This document shows, in pieces, positions 1-4,386 of a stretch of DNA of 7,100 nucleotides. Within the stretch, counting starts at the first letter, position 1. Each line of letters starts with the position of its first letter. The notes beneath the pieces were generated by a model that saw nothing but the letters and a program-made list of their open reading frames with translations, had not been told where the DNA came from and ran no database searches. A program made the translations under genes and the position numbers. This DNA comes from an uncultured Chloroflexota bacterium (GTDB lineage Bacteria > Chloroflexota > Anaerolineae > Aggregatilineales > Phototrophicaceae): contig CALMZT010001214.1 in assembly GCA_937870805.1 (NCBI GenBank), positions 1-7,100 on the forward strand, read 5' to 3'.

Positions 1-180
1 CTTCCCGATGAAGATGGCAGTTGGGGTGCGGTGATACCCGATTTACCCGGCTGCATTGGCGGCGGTGATACCATCGCTGAGGCGTTAGAAATGTTGCAAG
101 ATGCTAAACTGGGTTGGCTCACAAGTCGCTTGAAGCATGGTGATCCTATTCCAGAACCACGTCCAATCTCTGGTAGCTAG
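1..180 (+). CDS. HicB-family antitoxin, 3' part only
   Basis: Frame 1 is open from the window edge to TAG at 178-180 and gives 59 residues. The residues DEDGSWGAVIPDLPGCIGGG followed by DTIAEALEMLQDA are the typical HicB/UPF0150 partial RNase-H-like fold, and GDPIPEP near the C-terminus is the usual family tail. HicB proteins neutralise the mRNA-cleaving toxin HicA, and some are stand-alone. The N-terminus and any hicA partner lie outside the window. No DNA-binding domain follows the HicB core, so this is a short form. The stop codon abuts the stop codon of the convergent PIN-domain gene with no intergenic base. Family assignment is firm from sequence pattern; function as an antitoxin is inferred from the family. 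Confidence 0.88.
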   Translation, partial: LPDEDGSWGAVIPDLPGCIGGGDTIAEALEMLQDAKLGWLTSRLKHGDPIPEPRPISGS

Positions 181-603
181 CTACGGCAAAATTTCCAGAT
201 AATCATAGTGTTTGGGACGGAAGATGCTGAAATCCCGCTGATCGAGCGTACAAACTTGGGTGATGTTCAACCGTTCAGATAATGCCATAATGCAGCAGTC
301 TACGAAGTCTAATTTTGCGCTTGCATACTGCTGCATGATTTCTTTTACGCGCACTAAATCTGCAACCGTGATGTCTTGTAAATCAGGTTTGCTGTTGGCA
401 AATCTTTCCAAAAAACCGACTGCCCCGCGAACCCCTAGCTCACGCTTAAGCAGAAAAACGACCTCCGTCAGAACAACTTGCGGAATGAGAAGCTGACCGT
501 TATACAATTCAGAAATTACACCGACTTCTTCATACGCAGCCGCATCAGCATCGTAAAGTGCGATCAGGAAACTGCTATCAACGAGGATTTTACTCAGCGC
601 CAT
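181..603 (-). CDS. VapC-like PIN-domain ribonuclease toxin
   Basis: A PIN-domain protein of about 140 residues, the usual size of VapC toxins, which are Mg-dependent RNases. Counting from ATG 603, the acidic residues are where the family needs them: Asp9 in ILVDSSFLIAL, Glu47 in LTEVVFLL, Asp99 and Asp102 in LDFVDCCIMA, and Asp121/Asp124 in TLDQRDFSIF. The ORF can begin at GTG 609, but ATG 603 is preferred because a GGGGTG purine stretch lies about 5 bases upstream. With that start the gene overlaps the end of the preceding antitoxin-like gene by 14 bases, so the two are translationally coupled in antitoxin-toxin order. The partner does not belong to an antitoxin family that I can name with certainty. 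The gene converges on hicB. The family call is strong; toxicity is inferred. Confidence 0.87.
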   Translation of the reverse strand: MALSKILVDSSFLIALYDADAAAYEEVGVISELYNGQLLIPQVVLTEVVFLLKRELGVRGAVGFLERFANSKPDLQDITVADLVRVKEIMQQYASAKLDFVDCCIMALSERLNITQVCTLDQRDFSIFRPKHYDYLEILP

Positions 604-1054
604 CTTCACCCCGTCTATGCTTCAGCACATCCTCTGCAAAGTGTTCATCAAGGATTTCATCAGCACGCTCTGCTAAATCTGGTCTGCCAGAATGTAACGG
701 ATTTTCCCTAGCGATTTTTGCCGCGTATGCCAATGAACCCGGTGGCGGTTCTAAGGTTTTCATTTCAGATTTCAGGCGCGGGATACCTTCTTCATCAAAT
801 ACACCAAACTGTTCGTCAAGTTCCTCATCGGTGAGGGCTGCTTTCGCCGTATCGCCTACCGACTGCCAATACTGGCGCGCCTTAGCATAGGCTTTGCGCC
901 GCACACGCTTCACGGCTTCGCTTTTATCAGGCTTCTCGGTATCAACGGGATACTGCGCGACCATTGATTTCAACACATCCTCAACAGGGCGATTTTCTTT
1001 CGCCGCGATTTGCTGAAGCTGTTTGGCGAGTTGTTCATCGTGAATGACTAACAT
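590..1054 (-). CDS. Presumed antitoxin partner of the PIN toxin
   Basis: A 154-residue protein upstream of and overlapping the PIN toxin. The first 35 residues (MLVIHDEQLAKQLQQIAAKE, then NRPVEDVLKSMV) have the strand-helix-helix pattern of CopG/Arc-like ribbon-helix-helix DNA-binding proteins. The middle is charged and likely flexible. The C-terminus (RPDLAERADEILDEHFAEDV) is an amphipathic acidic helix of the sort that antitoxins insert into PIN toxins. The ORF opens with TTG 1063, ATG 1060 and ATG 1054. AGGAG at 1064-1068 lies 0, 3 and 9 bases from these, so ATG 1054 is the best-spaced start. Stop is TAA at 590-592. Gene order, overlap and N-terminal fold support the antitoxin role, but no named family is clearly recognised. 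It probably autoregulates the pair, as is common for such modules. Confidence 0.72.
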   Translation of the reverse strand: MLVIHDEQLAKQLQQIAAKENRPVEDVLKSMVAQYPVDTEKPDKSEAVKRVRRKAYAKARQYWQSVGDTAKAALTDEELDEQFGVFDEEGIPRLKSEMKTLEPPPGSLAYAAKIARENPLHSGRPDLAERADEILDEHFAEDVLKHRRGEDGAE

Positions 1055-1116
1055 GGTCATCAACTCCTGTACAGTTTCTCCTACTATAACGGATTTTCAT
1101 GTGCGTCGTATACGAA

Positions 1117-1137
1117 GCGGGGCAGGAAATACCCCGC
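1117..1137 (-). terminator. GC-rich hairpin after aspS, possible terminator
   Basis: GCGGGG (1117-1122) and CCCCGC (1132-1137) form a perfect 6-bp stem with a 9-base loop, 16 bases downstream of the aspS stop on the minus strand. The tail on that strand reads TTCGTATA, with only a short U content, so it is a weak intrinsic terminator at best. It separates aspS from the toxin-antitoxin pair, which probably has its own promoter in 1064-1116; a TATAGT lies at 1082-1087 on the minus strand but without a good -35 box. Confidence 0.4.
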
Positions 1138-1152
1138 CCCACCAGATTAGGA

Positions 1153-2457
1153 TTATGGTGTCAGTCGATTGAGATCGCGTGGGAACAAGGTGACTTCGCG
1201 GATATTGGGCGCTTCGACTAAGCGCGCGACCCAACGTTCCAACCCAATGGCGAAACCCCCATGTGGCGGCATCCCATACTTAAACGCATCGAGATAGCCT
1301 GACAGCGGCTCAGGATTCAAACCGCGCGCTTGGAGTGCCTGCAAGTAATCGTCGTAACGATGAAGGCGCTGCCCGCCTGTCACCAATTCTAGCCCGCGAA
1401 ACAGCAAGTCAAAACTGTTGGAATACTGAGGGCGCGCGGGGTCAGGATGCGTGTAAAATGGGCGTTTGACCATCGGGTAGCCTTCCACCAACAGGAACTC
1501 ACTTTGATATTGGCGCTGCGCCCATTCGCCTAACCAGCGCTCATGAGATGGCGACAAATCAGGTTCGTGGCGGGCGTCTTCCCCCATTTCACGATAAATC
1601 AGTTCCAGCGCCTCACTGAAATGAATGATCGGAATTGCAGCAGGAATTTGCGGCAGGGTCAGCTTGACCAGTTTCAGTGCTTCCGCCGCTTGTTCGCTGA
1701 TGGTTTGCACCATGCCCTGAAGTACACACGTCAGCATTGCCATCACGGTGCGGTGGTTTTCAATGAAACCCATTTCCATGTCCAGCGACACGTATTCGTT
1801 GAGGTGGCGTGGGGTGTCGTGCGGCTCGGCGCGAAACACAGGCGCGACTTCAAACACACGCTCAAAGACGCCGACCATCGTCTGCTTGTAGAACTGTGGG
1901 CTTTGCGCGAGGTAAGCGGGACTACCGAAGTAGTTGATGGCAAAAACGTTTGCGCCGCCTTCTGTCGCTGAGGCGACCATTTTCGGCGTCTGGATTTCCA
2001 CGAACTGCTCACGCCGCAGCGCCGCACGAAAGCCTTCCATCGACGCCGCACTGATTTGGAACAGCGCACGCCGTTGGGGATGACGCAGCGAGATCGCAGC
2101 ATAATCGAGCAGAGTGGGCAGCTGTGCTTTGAGCGTGGGGCGAAACAGGTCAAAGGGTGGCGGCGCTGTGGACGGGTTCAGAACTTCGACGATGGGCTGT
2201 TGGATTTCGATGCCGTTGGGCGCCTGTGGGTTGGCGATGACCAGCCCTTCGACGCTCAGCACCGATTCGTGGTAGAGGGACGCCAGTTGTTCCGCCAGCG
2301 TGGGGTCTTCGACGACAATTTGCGTAAGCCCTTTGCCGTCGCGCAGGATGAGAAACGTTACATGGCGAAGCTGTCTGAGGTGATGAAGCCAACCAGAGAG
2401 ACGCACGCGCTCCCCGATATGCTCCCCGATACAGGTTGTCCAGATACGCTGCTGCAT
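1153..2457 (-). CDS. aspS: Aspartyl-tRNA synthetase, archaeal type, probably non-discriminating
   Basis: A class II synthetase of 434 residues, the length of archaeal-type AspRS (about 430), without the GAD insertion of the long bacterial form. Residues 1-105 are the OB-fold anticodon-binding domain (VRLSGWLHHLRQLRHVTFLI). The catalytic core shows QSPQFYKQ (185-192), motif 2 FRAEPHDTPRHLNE (208-221), TGGQRLHRYD (360-369), and motif 3 GGFAIGLERW (400-409) ending in FPRDLNRLTP. FPRD-x-x-RLTP marks AspRS rather than AsnRS. His25 (GWLH) and Pro80 (QAPNG) are at the two positions that separate non-discriminating (His, Pro) from discriminating (Trp, Lys) archaeal-type enzymes, so it likely charges both tRNA-Asp and tRNA-Asn with Asp. 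The ORF is open further upstream to GTG 2592, but that part lies in an inserted element. ATG 2457 has AAGGA 9 bases upstream. It is controlled by an upstream T-box, now 273 bases from it. Confidence 0.96.
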   Translation of the reverse strand: MQQRIWTTCIGEHIGERVRLSGWLHHLRQLRHVTFLILRDGKGLTQIVVEDPTLAEQLASLYHESVLSVEGLVIANPQAPNGIEIQQPIVEVLNPSTAPPPFDLFRPTLKAQLPTLLDYAAISLRHPQRRALFQISAASMEGFRAALRREQFVEIQTPKMVASATEGGANVFAINYFGSPAYLAQSPQFYKQTMVGVFERVFEVAPVFRAEPHDTPRHLNEYVSLDMEMGFIENHRTVMAMLTCVLQGMVQTISEQAAEALKLVKLTLPQIPAAIPIIHFSEALELIYREMGEDARHEPDLSPSHERWLGEWAQRQYQSEFLLVEGYPMVKRPFYTHPDPARPQYSNSFDLLFRGLELVTGGQRLHRYDDYLQALQARGLNPEPLSGYLDAFKYGMPPHGGFAIGLERWVARLVEAPNIREVTLFPRDLNRLTP

Positions 2458-2465
2458 AAGAACCA

Positions 2466-2724
2466 GTCCTTGAAAACTTTGCATTTCTGTTCTACACTTT
2501 GTCTTGTGAGACGTTCTCACATACTTACCAAGAGGCGGCTTTCTCATTTGTTGATGCCTATCTTGCCAACACCACGCACTATCAGTGTTCACAAGAGATG
2601 GGAAAGTCGAAAGTGAAAGTGGAATAGTCGGTGCGCTTTTGCGCGTACCACATTACCCAATTTCGCTTGGCGGAAGTCTATGGTCTCCGTTCACTCCAAA
2701 GTTCAGAACTGCAAAGTTTTGAGT
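2466..2724. mobile_element. MITE-like non-coding insertion between T-box and aspS
   Basis: Near-terminal inverted repeats of 17 bases match at 16 positions: on the minus strand AAAACTTTGCAGTTCTG at 2720-2704 and CAGAAATGCAAAGTTTT at 2489-2473. TGGTT occurs just outside both ends (2725-2729 and 2461-2465) and may be the target duplication. The outermost 4 and 7 bases of the element are not well matched, so exact ends are uncertain. No transposase-like protein is encoded; the longest plus-strand reading inside (about 55 codons to TGA near 2721) resembles nothing I know. Internally there is a 17-bp operator-like palindrome at 2505-2521 and a GCGC-AAAA-GCGC hairpin at 2633-2644. Excising element plus one TGGTT joins the T-box-linked ATG GTT to CTT ATG CAG of aspS in frame, which strongly favours insertion over an ancestral spacer. 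Confidence 0.68.
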
Positions 2725-2730
2725 AACCAT
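2653..2730 (-). CDS. 25-codon ORF on the T-box-linked start codon
   Basis: ATG 2730 follows GGAGG (2740-2736) with a 5-base gap, the best ribosome binding site in the window. The peptide begins MVTQNFAVLNFGVNGD and ends at TAA 2655-2653. It contains three AAC Asn codons and one GAC Asp codon in its first 16 codons. It lies in the same frame as aspS, and that TAA is the only in-frame stop between ATG 2730 and aspS. From codon 3 onward it is encoded by the inserted element. The most likely reading is that ATG 2730 was the original aspS start and this peptide is a by-product of the insertion. A leader-peptide role is possible but unsupported. A second ORF of 23 codons starts at the overlapping TAATG (ATG 2653) and ends at 2582. 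Confidence 0.4.
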   Translation of the reverse strand: MVTQNFAVLNFGVNGDHRLPPSEIG

Positions 2731-2735
2731 GTGTT

Positions 2736-2740
2736 CCTCC
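2736..2740 (-). promoter_or_regulatory. Strong ribosome binding site downstream of the T-box
   Basis: GGAGG is placed 5 bases before ATG 2730 and 11 bases after the T-box terminator hairpin. It is the start site that the riboswitch was built to serve. The same five bases are complementary to CCTCC in the loop of T-box Stem III (2818-2814). Confidence 0.7.
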
Positions 2741-2751
2741 GAGAATCAATC

Positions 2752-2778
2752 GCCCCCTTCATTTGCGGACGAGGGGGC
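2752..2778 (-). terminator. T-box terminator (or sequestering) hairpin
   Basis: GCCCCCT (2778-2772) pairs with AGGGGGC (2758-2752) around a 13-base loop. The 5' arm shares bases 2773-2772 with the antiterminator helix CUCGU, so the two folds exclude each other as in other T-boxes. The tail GATTGATTCTC is not a uridine run, so termination may be weak or the switch may act partly on translation of the close-by ribosome binding site. Confidence 0.7.
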
Positions 2779-3000
2779 TGTCTCGTGGTGCCACCGCAGT
2801 TCGCCGTTATCATGGAGGGTGATAACAGCCTTAGACGCCCGGTAACGGAGGCAAACCGTCGGAGCTTACTGGCTGCGCAATGGCAGCGTTTTTCTCCGCA
2901 CTCAGGAGGGTCTTCACAGGGCATGGGAGATCGACGTCTCAGCGAGGGTCGATTCTCTGGACTCTTGCGCCCGGTTACTTCTCTCCATCGACGCTTTGTA
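2752..3000 (-). ncRNA. T-box riboswitch, specifier GAC (tRNA-Asp)
   Basis: All canonical parts can be traced on the minus strand. Stem I starts GATGGAGAGAAGTA at 2989-2976, with the AGTA of the specifier loop, the AG bulge CAGAGA near 2960-2955, and the distal loop GCTGAGA near 2943-2937 between AUCGAC and GUCGAU. The 3' specifier loop reads GTGAA-GAC-C, putting specifier GAC at 2912-2910. Stem II lies in about 2898-2861. The Stem IIA/B pseudoknot has ACGG/CCGT (2859-2856/2848-2845) with loop GCCT pairing AGGC (2831-2828). Stem III is GTTATCA/TGATAAC (2826-2806). The T-box AACTGCGGTGGCACCACG is at 2801-2784. The antiterminator has UGCGG/CCGCA (2798-2794/2768-2764), the 7-base bulge UGGCACC, and ACGAG/CUCGU (2786-2782/2773-2769). 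UGGC pairs with a GCCA tRNA end, as in tRNA-Asp. It senses uncharged tRNA-Asp and should raise aspS expression. Confidence 0.94.
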
Positions 3001-3006
3001 GGTTAC

Positions 3007-3036
3007 AGCATACCAGACTCGGCGCAAAAAAATCAA
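3007..3036 (-). promoter_or_regulatory. Promoter of the T-box/aspS transcript
   Basis: On the minus strand, TTGATT (3036-3031) is followed after 18 bases by TATGCT (3012-3007), preceded by TGG, which makes an extended -10. The predicted start near 3000 lies about 10 bases before Stem I of the T-box. The -35 box overlaps the stop codon of the Uma2 gene upstream. Confidence 0.6.
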
Positions 3037-3632
3037 CCTGTGGCGTCTGAAGATATTTTGTCCTCAAATTTGACCTTGTTATACACATCCTCAGCAGCAA
3101 GCGTGCATTGAACCGAGGATAGTTCCAGCGTCCCATCCATTTGCATCACATCGGCGACGAACCACTTCCCGTTCGTTTGACGGGCATAATGTTCGATGTG
3201 GCATTTCTCTTGTGAGATCAAGAGATACTCTTTCAGGCTTGGTATTGAGCGATAGTATTCAGATTTCACCGTCTTATCATAGCCTTCAGTAGATGGCGAT
3301 AAGACTTCGATCAACACTGTCGGATTGAGTAGTGTATCCGGCTTTTCCCCTGTGAACTGTCGTTCTCCGCAAACAATCGTGATGTCAGGATACACATATT
3401 GTCTTTTGCTGACTCTCACACGTTGATCACTTGATAGAGCATTACAAGGGCTTTCGCGCAGTTGTGCGAAAAAGCTGCCTATTGTGTTGGCGACGATATG
3501 ATTATGTTTTTCACTTGCGCCACTCATGGCGTAGACTTCGCCGTCGAAATATTCGTGCTTCGTCTCGCTGGTCATTTCAAAGTCAAGATAGGCTTCTACT
3601 GTCCAGCGTTGGGTATTAGGTAAGGCTGACAT
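3033..3632 (-). CDS. Uma2-family PD-(D/E)XK-type protein, copy 1
   Basis: A 199-residue member of the Uma2 (DUF820) family, predicted restriction-endonuclease-like proteins that are highly expanded in Cyanobacteria and Chloroflexota; the cellular role of most is unknown. Visible family marks are HEYFDGEVYAMSG (26-38), YPDITIVCG (81-89), LNPTVLIEVLSPSTEGYD (102-119) and SLKEYLLIS (132-140). The candidate nuclease residues are Glu27, Asp83, Glu109 and a Lys at 120 or 123, and all are present, so the core appears intact. The start ATG 3632 has AAGGAG 6 bases upstream. It is a tandem paralogue of the gene at 3763-4341, roughly 60-65% identical by eye, and has a slightly longer C-terminus. Its 3' end overlaps the promoter of the T-box. 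Confidence 0.92.
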   Translation of the reverse strand: MSALPNTQRWTVEAYLDFEMTSETKHEYFDGEVYAMSGASEKHNHIVANTIGSFFAQLRESPCNALSSDQRVRVSKRQYVYPDITIVCGERQFTGEKPDTLLNPTVLIEVLSPSTEGYDKTVKSEYYRSIPSLKEYLLISQEKCHIEHYARQTNGKWFVADVMQMDGTLELSSVQCTLAAEDVYNKVKFEDKISSDATG

Positions 3633-3683
3633 GGCTCACTCCTTCATCACTCCTATTTTACACTGAAAACAGGAGACACAAGT

Positions 3684-3758
3684 TCAATGCGCGCTGGCGT
3701 TCATTGGCGTAATGTCTTCACCGCCTGCGTAGACATCCATCACGGCGTTGGCGATGTA
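3684..3758 (-). pseudogene. Duplicated C-terminal fragment of the cyanophycinase-like gene
   Basis: Read on the minus strand, 3758-3684 encodes YIANAVMDVYAGGEDITP followed by MNASAH and TGA. The true C-terminus of the neighbouring gene is IANAVMDVYAGGEDITP then TDASAH. There is no start codon context or upstream coding sequence, because the copy begins within the gene. It sits between the two Uma2 genes and marks the edge of a tandem duplication. No function is expected. Confidence 0.9.
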
Positions 3759-3762
3759 GGCG

Positions 3763-4341
3763 TTACGACGACTCATCATCAAATTTGACTTTTTGGTAGA
3801 TGTCAGCGACAGCAAGTGTGCATTCAATGGAAGTGAGTTCTATCGTTGCGTCGAGTTGGTTGACATCCGTAACGACCCATTTATTGTTCTGGCGAACGTA
3901 GTGTTCAATGTGGTATTTCTCTTGTGAAATCAACAGATATTCTTGTAGGCTTTTAAGCTTGCGGTAGCCTTCGGATTTTTTACCACGATCATAGCCTTCG
4001 GTAGAGGGTGAAAGCACTTCAATAAGAACTGTAGGATTAAGCAGCGTATCAGGCTTTTCGTCACCGAACTGCGGCTCTCCGCAGACAACGCTGATGTCAG
4101 GATAGGAGTATTGTTCAGCGCTGACTCTTAAGCGTTGATCGCTTGGAAAAACAGCACAAGGGCGTTTAGCAAGCTGTGTACCTAAACTGGTGATAGTTGT
4201 GGCGACGATAAGGTTATGGTTCTTGCTGGCACCCGTCATCGCGTAGACTTCGCCATACAGATATTCATGGCGAACTTCGCTTGCCTCTTCAAAGGCAAGA
4301 TATGATTTTATTGTCCATTGGGGTTTCGGTAAAGCTGACAT
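3763..4341 (-). CDS. Uma2-family PD-(D/E)XK-type protein, copy 2
   Basis: A 192-residue Uma2-family protein from ATG 4341 (MSALPKPQW), chosen because GGAGG lies 8 bases upstream and because it aligns with the start of copy 1; an in-frame ATG at 4365 would add eight residues that precede the family. The motifs match copy 1: HEYLYGEVYAMTGAS, YPDISVVCGE, LNPTVLIEVLSPSTEGYD and SLQEYLLISQEKYHIEHY. The putative active-site Glu, Asp and Glu are retained. The residue after HEY is Leu-Tyr-Gly instead of Phe-Asp-Gly. It starts 45 bases after the stop of the cyanophycinase-like gene, with no terminator between, so the two are probably cotranscribed. This is likely the parental copy since it keeps its place beside the intact cyanophycinase gene. 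Confidence 0.92.
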   Translation of the reverse strand: MSALPKPQWTIKSYLAFEEASEVRHEYLYGEVYAMTGASKNHNLIVATTITSLGTQLAKRPCAVFPSDQRLRVSAEQYSYPDISVVCGEPQFGDEKPDTLLNPTVLIEVLSPSTEGYDRGKKSEGYRKLKSLQEYLLISQEKYHIEHYVRQNNKWVVTDVNQLDATIELTSIECTLAVADIYQKVKFDDESS

Positions 4342-4386
4342 CGTTCGCTCCTCCATCATTAACATTTTACACCGAAAACAGGAGGC

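Noticed and set aside
2458..2592. N-terminal extension of AspRS from GTG 2592
   Set aside because: These 45 codons have no resemblance to AspRS, lie inside the inserted element, and would make the protein longer than the archaeal-type family. ATG 2457 has a well-spaced AAGGA.
2056..2616. 186-codon plus-strand ORF
   Set aside because: Antisense shadow of aspS; no family-like motifs, and the aspS frame carries all synthetase motifs.
2633..2644. GCGC-AAAA-GCGC hairpin as a terminator
   Set aside because: Only a 4-bp core stem and no U-run after it on either strand.
2931..2945. GAC, GTC or GAT near GAGACGTCGAT as the T-box specifier
   Set aside because: This stretch forms the distal part of Stem I (AUCGAC pairs with GUCGAU). 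The GTGAA-GAC-C context at 2917-2909 has the canonical specifier-loop form.
3026..3032. T7 run as a terminator for the Uma2 gene
   Set aside because: No hairpin precedes it on the minus strand. It is better explained as part of the -35/spacer region of the T-box promoter.
2680..3111. 143-codon plus-strand ORF
   Set aside because: It runs antisense through the T-box, its promoter and the end of a Uma2 gene. The base pairing of the T-box fully explains the sequence.
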